From a virus, in the IMG/VR virus record IMGVR_UViG_3300040815_001840, positions 1 to 20,118 of that record: a stretch of 20,118 nucleotides of DNA; one strand, given 5' to 3'. The position numbers and the translations under genes are program-made. How positions within the stretch are numbered: the first letter of the stretch is position 1; each line of letters begins with the position of its first letter. This document shows, in pieces, positions 7,404-15,732 of the stretch. The notes under the pieces are model-generated. The model had not been told where the DNA came from and did no database searches. It saw only the letters and a program-made list of their open reading frames with translations.

Positions 7404-9869
7404 ATGGCTGATGATTTAAGAGGTAGATTAGAAATCTTAAAAGAGATTGAAAATGCTGAAGCTCGTATTGATAGGGCCAGAAAATCTAATGTCTTAACTC
7501 AATTAGATATCAACAAATATGTTGATGAACAAAAGAAAAAGGTAAGAGAGTTAGGTAAGGAGTTACGAACAGCCAATTTAGAAAGAATAAAAGGATTTGC
7601 AGCTGAAGAATCATCTTTAAAATCAATGGGTTCTATCTATGATGATTTAGCTAAAAAAGATAGAGAACGAATATTAGCTCAAGTCAAATCAACAACCCTA
7701 ACAGCACCTCAAGAAGCAGCATTAAGTAGAATGTCTGAAATTAATAGAGATTTAGCTCAATTGGGTAGAGATGATACACTACAACAAGCTGCATTGCTGG
7801 AAGAGTATAATCAACAAAAAGGTGTACTTAGTAGTATTGGAGCTGAAAATCAACATATAGTTCAAAATCTAAATGAACAAAATGAATTAGCAAAAACTCA
7901 TTCTAAACTTACTACAAAACAAAAAGATTTCCTACAAAAACAAAAGAATGTTTATGATGGTATAAAAGATACGATTGGTGGTATATTAGAAACAGCATCA
8001 TTACTTACATCAACTGTTGGTGGTGTATTGGGTGGAGCACTTATTGGTGCTAGTACGGCTGGGAAAAAATTATTAGATACTTCTTATCAATTGGGTGGTT
8101 CACTTACAAATACAAGTAATATAGCAACTACATTATTTGGGACAGTATTTGAAGATGCAGTTGGTACTACGAAAGGATTATCAAAGGAGTTCGGTGGATT
8201 AAATGATGTATCCTTACAAACTCAGTTAAGAACTAATGTATTGGCTAAGAACTTAGGTATTGGAGCAGGTGAAGCTGCAAGATTAACTGGTTCTTTTGCT
8301 AGATTAAACGATGGTTCAGCAGAAACCGCACAAAACTTAATACAATCTACCCAAAACTTAGCACAAGCAAACGGATTAGTTCCAAATGAAGTAATGGCTG
8401 ATGTAGCTAATTCAGCTGAAGAGTTTGCACTTTATGGTAAAGATGGTGGTAAGAATATAGCTGAAGCCGCAGTTGCTGCTGGTAAGTTGGGTGTTAGTAT
8501 GAAAACCCTTAGTGGTATTACTGATAACCTATTAGATTTCGAATCATCAATCAACGCTGAGTTGGAATTAGGTGCAATGTTGGGTAGAAATATCAACTTA
8601 GATAGAGCTAGAGCATTGGCATATGAAGGTGATATTGGTGGTTCAGTTAGAGAAACACTTTCAGCATTGGGTGGTATTGAAGAGTTCAACCGAATGGATT
8701 ACTTCCAAAAGAAGCAAACCGCAGCACTATTAGGTGTATCGGTGGAAGAGTTCCAAAAGATGGCAGATAACGCTGATAAGTTGAATAAGGATGGTTCAAT
8801 TCAAGTATCCCAATATGAATCCTTAGTTAATAACGCAAAAGCATTTGGTTCACAAATTCTATCAGCTGGACAAGGTTTGGGTGGTGTTCTAATTGCTACT
8901 GGGCAAATCAAAGATGGTTGGGGTAGTATTGGTGGTATTTTCGGAGGATTAAAAGATAAAATCGGAGGTATATTTGGTGGAACAAAGGATGCGGCTATGG
9001 ATGCATTCTCCGCTGCTAAAGCTAAAGGATTATCCGATAAACAAATATTATCTGGATTTGGTGGTAAGGAAGCCAAAGATATGATGATGGATAAAGGAAA
9101 AGATTTGATGCCTGATGCTGGTGATTTAACTGAAGGAGCAAACCCAGCCAAAAAAGGTGGAATGATGGATTCCATGTCAAAAATAGATATGAATGCAGTT
9201 CTTAAAGGAGCAGCAGCTATGGTAATTGTTGCAGCCGCAGTATTTGTATTTGGAAAAGCAGTACAAGAATTTATGAAGGTTAGTTGGGAAGCCGTTGGAA
9301 TGGCTGTTGTATCAATGTTAGCCTTAGTTGGAGCAGTTGCTCTATTGGGTGCAATTATGATGAGTGGAGTTGGTGCAGTAGCAATCTTAGCTGGTGCAGC
9401 AGCGATGTTAGTAATCGCAGCATCGGTATTGGTATTGGGATATGCACTTCAAGCAATCGGAACTGGATTTGAAATGATGTCAACTGGTATCCAATCGTTA
9501 ATGCCACAATTAATGGCAGTTGCTACAACAATAGGTGGATTGGTAGTTCTAATTCCATCAATTGCATTATTAGCATACTCAATAATGGGATTATCCGCAT
9601 CGTTAGTAGCATTTGGAGTAGCGGGTCTACTTGCTGCACCTGGTCTGATGGCATTAACAGCAGTTGGTGCAGTATCAACTGGATTGAATACATTGTTAGG
9701 TGGTGGCGAAGAAGGTGGTGGTAGTGATTCTGACTTATTAAATGAAATTAGAGGTTTGAGAGAAGATTTGAATAATGGTAAAGTTGCGGTTTATATGGAT
9801 GGCCAAAAAGTAACTGCCGGAGTTTCAAGGGTTGTAAGTAGAGTAGGAAGTAATTCTTACGCAACATAA
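7404..9869 (+). CDS. Tail length tape measure protein (T4 gp29 role)
   Basis: At 821 residues this is the largest product of the baseplate/tail operon. Residues 1-185 are charged and coiled-coil-like. A hydrophobic Gly/Ala segment follows at about 186-224 (IGGILETASLL...GGALIGAS). The region around residues 340-470 (KTLSGITDNLLDFESSINAELELGAMLGRNINLDRARALAYEGD) is a pattern typical of tape-measure proteins. A long, strongly hydrophobic stretch at about 600-765 contains several membrane-length segments, as in tape measures that insert into the cell envelope at DNA ejection. A Gly-rich linker leads to a C-terminal VYMDGQKVTAGVSRVV end. The family sets tail length and fills the tube lumen; T4 gp29 is 590 residues, so a longer tail is a reasonable inference. 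It is translationally close to its neighbours (9 and 8 bases). Confidence 0.85.
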   Translation: MADDLRGRLEILKEIENAEARIDRARKSNVLTQLDINKYVDEQKKKVRELGKELRTANLERIKGFAAEESSLKSMGSIYDDLAKKDRERILAQVKSTTLTAPQEAALSRMSEINRDLAQLGRDDTLQQAALLEEYNQQKGVLSSIGAENQHIVQNLNEQNELAKTHSKLTTKQKDFLQKQKNVYDGIKDTIGGILETASLLTSTVGGVLGGALIGASTAGKKLLDTSYQLGGSLTNTSNIATTLFGTVFEDAVGTTKGLSKEFGGLNDVSLQTQLRTNVLAKNLGIGAGEAARLTGSFARLNDGSAETAQNLIQSTQNLAQANGLVPNEVMADVANSAEEFALYGKDGGKNIAEAAVAAGKLGVSMKTLSGITDNLLDFESSINAELELGAMLGRNINLDRARALAYEGDIGGSVRETLSALGGIEEFNRMDYFQKKQTAALLGVSVEEFQKMADNADKLNKDGSIQVSQYESLVNNAKAFGSQILSAGQGLGGVLIATGQIKDGWGSIGGIFGGLKDKIGGIFGGTKDAAMDAFSAAKAKGLSDKQILSGFGGKEAKDMMMDKGKDLMPDAGDLTEGANPAKKGGMMDSMSKIDMNAVLKGAAAMVIVAAAVFVFGKAVQEFMKVSWEAVGMAVVSMLALVGAVALLGAIMMSGVGAVAILAGAAAMLVIAASVLVLGYALQAIGTGFEMMSTGIQSLMPQLMAVATTIGGLVVLIPSIALLAYSIMGLSASLVAFGVAGLLAAPGLMALTAVGAVSTGLNTLLGGGEEGGGSDSDLLNEIRGLREDLNNGKVAVYMDGQKVTAGVSRVVSRVGSNSYAT

Positions 9870-9877
9870 TATAGATT

Positions 9878-11545
9878 ATGCCAACATTAGAAGAATTATT
9901 TAAAAGTAAACAACTCCCCTCACAAGGTGGTAAAACCGCTGAGGAGGTATATGCTGTCCAAAACTCCAAGAATATAAGAATATCATCAGCAGACCCATTA
10001 GTGAGTATTGTTGGTATGGCTCCTGCTAGAGGATTAAGAAAGTTATTGGGTGCAAGAACAAATGAAAGTTTGGTAGAAGAGGAAGCAACTGGATTACGAA
10101 TTATCAGAACGGGTTCTATTCCGTTTATATATGGAACTGATTTACCAAGACTTACTCTAAGAACAACTGATGCACTTTCACAAATGAAGTTAGTTACTTC
10201 TGGTGAATTATCGGATACTGGTACAATTGGTGGTAAAATTGCTGGTGCTGTTAGTAGTGTTAAATCTACATTAGGATTACCTACTCTAGCAACTCCAACA
10301 TATGTAGTAACCCAATTAAACGATAAAACAAAATACAATGTATCCAATATATCGGATAGGATTATTGATTTGGGTAAAATCAAAGATTCGGCAGCGGGTT
10401 CTTTATTAGGCCAATTCTTAAAATCAACTGGTGGTGGTAATTTAAAAACTTTAGGTAAACAAGCATTAGGTGCTGGTTTAAAATTAGGAAAAGAAATTAT
10501 CCGTAAAGAACTTTTTGGAGGTGGAGAACGAAAAGGATTAGAAATTAAAGGTAATGTATTAATATCTAATTCAGTAGTTGGATTCACCGAAGAGAGTTCA
10601 AATTGGTTTGGGACTCGTAATATAAATTATGGTGGTAACTTAAATGGACAACCAAATTCAGACCCAAACACTGTTGATGTTGATATGAATGACACTCCAT
10701 ATACAAAAGTTGTCAATCCATATGCAGATGAACCAAAAGATAGAAATGATTTATCTCTAAAACAACAATTGGAGTTCGAACCAATAAAATTTAGAGAAGA
10801 ACCTGAACGAGTTGCTAAATTTTCTAAGAAAGCTGATTACAATAGAGAATACTCCAAAGATGATTTTATTGAAAAGAAAAGAGGAATGTATCAAACCTAT
10901 GATACTATAAATTCTGAAGCTATTTTTGATGGAGATACCAAAACAATGGGTGATGGTAGAACATTGGATGAGTATGATTTCGTACCACTAAAGTTTACAT
11001 CAATTCATAAAAATAAAACTGTACAATTTAGGTCAACTATTACTGGATTAACTGAAACTCTTTCACCATCTTGGGATAGTGGAAAGTTTGTGGGTTCACC
11101 ATTTAGTTATTACACATATAATGGTATCGAACGAAGTGTTAGCTTTAACTTTAAAGTATATTCATTGAATGCAAATGAACACAAAATTGCTTGGGATAAA
11201 ATTAACTTCCTAAATTCATTGGTATATCCACAGGGATATTATGATTCATCGGCGGTAGTTGCACCACTTATCAAATTTACATTAGGTGATATGTATGCTA
11301 AACGATTTTCATTTATAGAATCAATTTCACATACTTTTGATGATAATACTCCTTGGAATGTTACTGATAAAGAAGCACCTATTGGATTAGCTGCAGCTGG
11401 TACTATAACTGGAAATAGTGGTGATATCAAAATGACGGGATATCGATTACCAATGATGGCTGATGTAGCTATTACTATTAAATTTTTAGAAAATAGAAAT
11501 AATAGTGAAGGTGGAAAATTCTATACATTTACACCACAAACATAA
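9878..11545 (+). CDS. Baseplate tail-tube initiator protein (gp48/gp54-like)
   Basis: A 555-residue protein. The C-terminal half (about residues 365-540) has FVPLKFTSI, VQFRSTITGLTETLSPSWDSGKFVGSPFSYYTYNGIERSVSFNFKVYS and a late LPMMADVAITIKFLEN strand. This pattern is recalled from baseplate proteins with a tube-like fold that cap the hub and start the tail tube. The N-terminal half (LPSQGGKTAEEVYAVQNSKNIRISSADPLVSIVG; RIIRTGSIPFIYGTDLPRLTLRTTDALSQMK) is variable and probably forms baseplate contacts; the middle has a Gly/Lys-rich, likely flexible section (about 180-250). It lies between the tape measure and a LysM protein, matching the order in T4-like and related contractile systems. It could serve as a merged equivalent of gp48 and gp54. 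Role by motif and synteny, not exact orthology. Confidence 0.7.
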   Translation: MPTLEELFKSKQLPSQGGKTAEEVYAVQNSKNIRISSADPLVSIVGMAPARGLRKLLGARTNESLVEEEATGLRIIRTGSIPFIYGTDLPRLTLRTTDALSQMKLVTSGELSDTGTIGGKIAGAVSSVKSTLGLPTLATPTYVVTQLNDKTKYNVSNISDRIIDLGKIKDSAAGSLLGQFLKSTGGGNLKTLGKQALGAGLKLGKEIIRKELFGGGERKGLEIKGNVLISNSVVGFTEESSNWFGTRNINYGGNLNGQPNSDPNTVDVDMNDTPYTKVVNPYADEPKDRNDLSLKQQLEFEPIKFREEPERVAKFSKKADYNREYSKDDFIEKKRGMYQTYDTINSEAIFDGDTKTMGDGRTLDEYDFVPLKFTSIHKNKTVQFRSTITGLTETLSPSWDSGKFVGSPFSYYTYNGIERSVSFNFKVYSLNANEHKIAWDKINFLNSLVYPQGYYDSSAVVAPLIKFTLGDMYAKRFSFIESISHTFDDNTPWNVTDKEAPIGLAAAGTITGNSGDIKMTGYRLPMMADVAITIKFLENRNNSEGGKFYTFTPQT

Positions 11546-11551
11546 TAGATT

Positions 11552-11842
11552 ATGGCAAGTAGATATCAAAATAATGAACAAAAAACAACCAATGATGGTA
11601 GAAGGGTGTATAAATCAAAATTATATCCAGCAATTCCATTAAGAGATGATGATATCTATGTTGCAAGTGAAACTGGTGATAGGTTAGATACACTTGCTTA
11701 TCAATATTATGGTGATTCATCACTTTGGTGGATAATTGCAACTGCAAATAATATTCATAATGCACCATTTGGATTGGCTGATGGTACAATTCTAAGAATA
11801 CCTCAAAATTTTATTGAAATAAACAACAATTTTATAGATTAA
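11552..11842 (+). CDS. LysM-like baseplate protein (gp53/gpX type)
   Basis: A 96-residue protein with one LysM-like module: DDDIYVASETGDRLDTLAYQYYGDSSLWWIIATANNIHN, then a closing ILRIPQN strand. The RLDTLAYQYYGDSSLWWII signature is the one seen in T4 gp53-type wedge proteins, P2 gpX and the LysM proteins of contractile injection systems. In this setting the module glues baseplate parts together and is not thought to bind peptidoglycan. T4 gp53 is about twice as long, so this is a minimal form. It starts 6 bases after the initiator gene and ends 3 bases before the hub gene, which suggests coupled translation. Confidence 0.8.
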   Translation: MASRYQNNEQKTTNDGRRVYKSKLYPAIPLRDDDIYVASETGDRLDTLAYQYYGDSSLWWIIATANNIHNAPFGLADGTILRIPQNFIEINNNFID

Positions 11843-11845
11843 GTT

Positions 11846-14041
11846 ATGTCATTTCCAAATTTTTCGAACATACAGGGATTTGTTCAGAGTAGATTAAAGG
11901 AACGAAGAGGAAATACTGAGTTAATATCAAAGTTAAATCCATTCGTTAGAATCGTATCTGGTGCTAGTAGTGGATTACAATTAGTATCTAATCCTAATTT
12001 TAAATTGCTCCAAGCAACTGGTGCAACTTATGGTTCATCAACTACCGCAGGTACTATTGGTACAACTTGGGCTGGTGCACCTATAAATCCTAATGCTGGG
12101 CAAGGATATAGACCATCACCCATTGTAACATCATTGGAAGTCGATGAAGGTTCGGGTACTTTATCTAGAAAAGCATCATTCTCAATCACTTGTTTTACAA
12201 AGGAACAAATGGAAAAACTTTCTCAATATATTTTAGAACCAGGGTTTTCTATTTTTATTGAATGGGGTTGGAATACCAATAGTGGTTACAGCGGATTACA
12301 ATCATTGGATGAAACCACTATAACTTCTTTTCAATCAGCTGTAAACAGAGATAAAGTTAGAAATAAAACCGGTGGTACATATGATAATTATTTGGGATTC
12401 GTTACTGGTGGTAGTGTTGGTTTAGATGGTGATAAATGGACTTTAACTGTAAATTGTACTGGATATACAGAATTACCTACTTATTTGTTAACAACCGAAA
12501 CTGGAGAACAAAAAACGGGAGATGTTGGAATATTAACATCGGCTAAGGCATTTGGATTAGATTATATAGATAGTTTAAACTCTTCACCTTCCGATGAAAG
12601 GTTTATGAAATTATTCAATGACTTACCACAAACCCGTCAAACCAAAGCCGTTAAAAATTTAAGAAGTAATGCCGATGTAAATAATTTAAAATCTTTAATA
12701 AATTTTGATGATGAGGTTTCTGAAGATATAAATGATGAAAGTGATGGATGGACTGTTCCATTTACTGATTGGCAGATTGCAAAATCTTCACTTAAAGTAG
12801 ATGGGATTGATATTGTTTTTCCCAAAGGAACTAAAATTGTTGGAAGTGAAAGATTTATTCGATTTGATACTTTGATGAGAATAATTTATGAAATTGGAAT
12901 TGAAGGTTATCAGTTGGCAGATGATACGGTTATTTATACCAAAGTAGATTACGAAGATACAGTTTGTTCAGCATTTCCAAAAATATATAGTACTGATGCA
13001 TCTAAATTATTTATACCAAATCCAGAAACTCCCAAATTCAGATTATCGGCAGCTCCTCCTGGTGTAGGTACTAAAATAACTGATTTGACTAAAGGAAGTT
13101 GTAATAATTCGATTGATGGTGTTCAGTTTCCCAAACAAACTAAGCATACATTTCAACCCAAAATAGGAAACCTCATAACAAAAGAGGCAAAGATGTGTGG
13201 TTATCTAAAAGACCTATATGTTAATTTTGATTTTGCCAAGAGTGTTATGGAAACTAAAAATTTCTATTTAAAGGATGCACTTTATCAAATATTAAATGGA
13301 ATATCATCGGCTGTAAATGGTATGTGGGATTTTCAAATTGAGGAAAGTGAAGTGGGTAATACCTCTATACTAAAAATTTGGGAAATGAATATGATATCTG
13401 ATAACCCAAAGGGTGAGATTTATACATTCGATATGATTGGAGAAAAATCAGTATTCATAGATGCATCTTTAGATTTGGATATTAGTGGAGCAAAGATGAA
13501 TCAGATAATTGGACAGAAGTTAGGTCAAAAATTAAATGGTGATTCTAAACGAGTTACTTTGTTTAGAAGTAATTTTACAGATAGGTTGGGTGTAAAAATA
13601 AAGCAGAAGGCGATAGATTCAAATGATGAAGATTCGACTGAAACGGATGAGGATAAGAAGAATATAGCAGAGGAAAATTTAAATATTATGTTGGGTAAAG
13701 CTAAGTTTTATCCAAAAGTTGACCTTACCGATAAATCATCACTTAGTGGTGAGCTATATGATATGTGTTATATGGGAGCATTTTCCGATTCTAATGTATT
13801 TAGTGCATTAAAAAATGGACATGATGAGATAAATGAAAAAAATACATCATCACCATTAATGCCAATCAATTTTACTTTTAAAGTTCATGGTGTGAGTGGT
13901 ATTAGGAGAGGTGATATGTTTAAAGTAAATGGTATCCCATCTATGTATAATAATGGATTTTTCCAAGTACTTTCAGTTAAACATAGTTTACAAGGTATGG
14001 AATGGACAACTGAAGTAACTGGTGGATATAGAAATAATTAA
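11846..14041 (+). CDS. Baseplate hub protein (gp27/gpD-like)
   Basis: A 731-residue protein. The N-terminus (NPFVRIVSGA; TSLEVDEGSGTLSRKASFSITCFTKEQMEKLSQYILEPGFSIFIEWGWNT, about residues 30-145) and the C-terminus (INFTFKVHGVSGIRRGDMFKVNGIPSMYNNGFFQVLSVKHSLQGMEWTTEVTGGYR, about 675-729) look like the tube-forming halves of hub proteins of the gp27 / P2 gpD type. These sit at the tip of the tail tube and bind the spike. The long middle part (about 220-600) has acidic stretches (DDEVSEDINDESDG, DSNDEDSTETDEDKK) and several cysteines. It probably decorates the hub. No lysozyme domain like that of T4 gp5 is visible, so the spike or lytic activity must come from elsewhere. Assignment is by pattern and gene order. 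Confidence 0.7.
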   Translation: MSFPNFSNIQGFVQSRLKERRGNTELISKLNPFVRIVSGASSGLQLVSNPNFKLLQATGATYGSSTTAGTIGTTWAGAPINPNAGQGYRPSPIVTSLEVDEGSGTLSRKASFSITCFTKEQMEKLSQYILEPGFSIFIEWGWNTNSGYSGLQSLDETTITSFQSAVNRDKVRNKTGGTYDNYLGFVTGGSVGLDGDKWTLTVNCTGYTELPTYLLTTETGEQKTGDVGILTSAKAFGLDYIDSLNSSPSDERFMKLFNDLPQTRQTKAVKNLRSNADVNNLKSLINFDDEVSEDINDESDGWTVPFTDWQIAKSSLKVDGIDIVFPKGTKIVGSERFIRFDTLMRIIYEIGIEGYQLADDTVIYTKVDYEDTVCSAFPKIYSTDASKLFIPNPETPKFRLSAAPPGVGTKITDLTKGSCNNSIDGVQFPKQTKHTFQPKIGNLITKEAKMCGYLKDLYVNFDFAKSVMETKNFYLKDALYQILNGISSAVNGMWDFQIEESEVGNTSILKIWEMNMISDNPKGEIYTFDMIGEKSVFIDASLDLDISGAKMNQIIGQKLGQKLNGDSKRVTLFRSNFTDRLGVKIKQKAIDSNDEDSTETDEDKKNIAEENLNIMLGKAKFYPKVDLTDKSSLSGELYDMCYMGAFSDSNVFSALKNGHDEINEKNTSSPLMPINFTFKVHGVSGIRRGDMFKVNGIPSMYNNGFFQVLSVKHSLQGMEWTTEVTGGYRNN

Positions 14042-14045
14042 TTAA

Positions 14046-14399
14046 ATGAGTATTGATAGATATAAAGAAATAGCAGAGCTAACATCTGATTTTAAAAAGA
14101 TTGATATTGTATCTTTTATTCCAACTCCAACTGATGAGGATTATAGAAGAGGATATATTACACGCTATTTTGTACAAAAATCAAATGATAAAAGTTCTAT
14201 CATAACTGAAATTAGAAAAAAATCAATTTCTAAATTTGTTAGTAATTCATTCTATACTACGATTTCATTGGATTGGAAAATTAAAGGAGAACCAATCGAT
14301 GTAAAGAAATCAAATTCGGAATCAATTCGAATTGCATCCGAATCAATTCCAAAGATTCAACTCTATCTTCCAAACCTTTTACAATTTCACAAAAAATAA
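14046..14399 (+). CDS. Unknown 117-residue protein at end of baseplate operon
   Basis: The start is 4 bases after the hub stop codon, so it is almost surely co-translated with it. The sequence has an aromatic/basic middle (DEDYRRGYITRYFVQKSND, about residues 36-54), a FYTTISLDWKIKGEP strand-like section and a C-terminal helix (SIPKIQLYLPNLLQFHKK). There is no membrane segment or cysteine. Position suggests a small baseplate or assembly factor. The family is not recognised. Its stop codon directly abuts the -33 element of the promoter for the next gene. Confidence 0.75.
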   Translation: MSIDRYKEIAELTSDFKKIDIVSFIPTPTDEDYRRGYITRYFVQKSNDKSSIITEIRKKSISKFVSNSFYTTISLDWKIKGEPIDVKKSNSESIRIASESIPKIQLYLPNLLQFHKK

Positions 14400-14431
14400 T
14401 TTGGATAATTCAAATAAATTTCTTATCTTTG
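14400..14431 (+). promoter_or_regulatory. Host-type (Bacteroidota primary sigma) promoter for DNA polymerase
   Basis: TTTG at 14400-14403, 20-base spacer, TATCTTTG at 14424-14431: an exact match to the Bacteroidota consensus TTTG-N(19-21)-TAnnTTTG. The ATG at 14436 follows the -7 box by only four bases, so the mRNA would have little or no leader. Confidence 0.75.
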
Positions 14432-14435
14432 TGGG

Positions 14436-15704
14436 ATGATTGTAGTAGAGTCTAACAAAGAGAGAGAAGAATTCCTAAATCGATGGAACAATGAGCCATC
14501 GGTTATCATTCCTATATGGTCTGATTTGGAAAAGCATCCAATGAACAATGAACTTTCGTTTTTGTTCGTTATGATGGGACAATCCACCTTTATACTCATA
14601 TACAACCATATTGATGGGAAATCCCATCATTTAGACCTCTCAACATCCACACAACCAAAATGGGTATGGAATAAGAAAGGATTTCTACAAATGGATACAA
14701 AGATACAAAATCTTTTTGATATATCCAACTACACCTTCTTTGATGAGAATCGCTTGTTGGATTTCAAACCCGAAGAACAACCTTTCATCTCACACTACCT
14801 AAGAATGGGAATTAGAGAAAACTTAGGAAAGATAGCACCTTTGATGAAATGGGGTGAGTATCTAACTTCTTTTGTGAATTCCTTTGAACTTCCTACTCCT
14901 ACTCGTAGTTGGATGAATAACGATGTAATCCCTATCCTCTCAGATATCGAACGATATGGGGTTCGGGTCGATGGAGAAAAATTTCTTGATAGATATCCTC
15001 AAGCCACTAAACACTTAAAGAACAATACTCTTTATACGGAATACAACCCATACACCATTACATCCCGTCCCTCCAACCGATTTGGTGGAATCAACTTTTC
15101 GGCTTTGAACAAAAAGGATGGAACGAGAGAAGTGTTTGTTCCCAAGCCCAACCACATATTCCTACAAATGGATTATGATGCATATCACCCTCGAATCATT
15201 GGAAAGATTGTTCACTATCCATTACCGAAAACTTCGGTTCACCAATGGTTAGCGGACCAATATGGAGTTCCTTATGATGAATCCAAAGGAATCACCTTCC
15301 AACTACTTTATGGTGGGATACCCGAAGAGTTCGACTCTATCCCTTACTATAAGAAGGTTAGAGAGTACATTGAGAAGTTGTGGGAGAATGTATCCCAAAG
15401 AGGGCATATGAACACCTTATATCGTAATATTCCCCTATCATCCATTGAAGATGCGAATCCACAAAAGGTGTTCAACTACCTCCTTCAAGCAACTGAAACT
15501 GAGTTGAATATAAGAACGATGAAGAGAGTGTTGGAGTTTATTGAACAAACCGACATTGAATTGACCTTATATACTTATGATTCCTTCCTATTCTCTTTTC
15601 CATTGGATACTCCTAAAGAACATGCTCTTAAATTGAAAGAATTGATTGAAGAGGGTGGGTTTCCTATAAAAGCAGATTGGGGAACGGATTACTCAAAACT
15701 TTAA
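14436..15704 (+). CDS. Reduced family A DNA polymerase
   Basis: A 422-residue relative of DNA polymerase I. Recognisable are TSRPSN (R211, cf. TGRLSS), GINFSALNKKDGTREVF, motif A DYDAYHPR (D246), motif B SKGITFQLLYGG (K284, F288, Y292) and motif C YDS (D382). Both catalytic aspartates are kept. Changes from the usual motifs are His251 for the steric-gate Glu, Tyr280 for the Arg at the start of motif B, and Tyr-Asp-Ser for His-Asp-Glu in motif C. Only 32 residues separate D179 (YGVRVD) from R211, where Klenow-type enzymes have about a hundred, so the thumb is nearly missing. The N-terminus has DLE (30-32) recalling exonuclease motif I, but no clear motifs II and III. G+C is visibly higher than in flanking genes. 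T4 itself uses a family B enzyme. A role in phage replication is inferred; activity is unproven. Confidence 0.8.
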   Translation: MIVVESNKEREEFLNRWNNEPSVIIPIWSDLEKHPMNNELSFLFVMMGQSTFILIYNHIDGKSHHLDLSTSTQPKWVWNKKGFLQMDTKIQNLFDISNYTFFDENRLLDFKPEEQPFISHYLRMGIRENLGKIAPLMKWGEYLTSFVNSFELPTPTRSWMNNDVIPILSDIERYGVRVDGEKFLDRYPQATKHLKNNTLYTEYNPYTITSRPSNRFGGINFSALNKKDGTREVFVPKPNHIFLQMDYDAYHPRIIGKIVHYPLPKTSVHQWLADQYGVPYDESKGITFQLLYGGIPEEFDSIPYYKKVREYIEKLWENVSQRGHMNTLYRNIPLSSIEDANPQKVFNYLLQATETELNIRTMKRVLEFIEQTDIELTLYTYDSFLFSFPLDTPKEHALKLKELIEEGGFPIKADWGTDYSKL

Positions 15705-15712
15705 TATTTATA
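15703..15712 (+). promoter_or_regulatory. Late-type promoter motif AATATTTATA
   Basis: Copy of the shared motif whose first two bases overlap the polymerase stop codon (15702-15704). It is 20 bases before the ATG at 15733. Confidence 0.55.
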
Positions 15713-15732
15713 GGATATAGGAAGAATTAAGT

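Noticed and set aside
9748-10587. A 279-codon open frame on the - strand
   Set aside because: It lies opposite the tape measure and the tube-initiator genes, has a low-complexity Pro/Leu/Ser/Asn-rich translation typical of antisense shadows, and no promoter or start signal.
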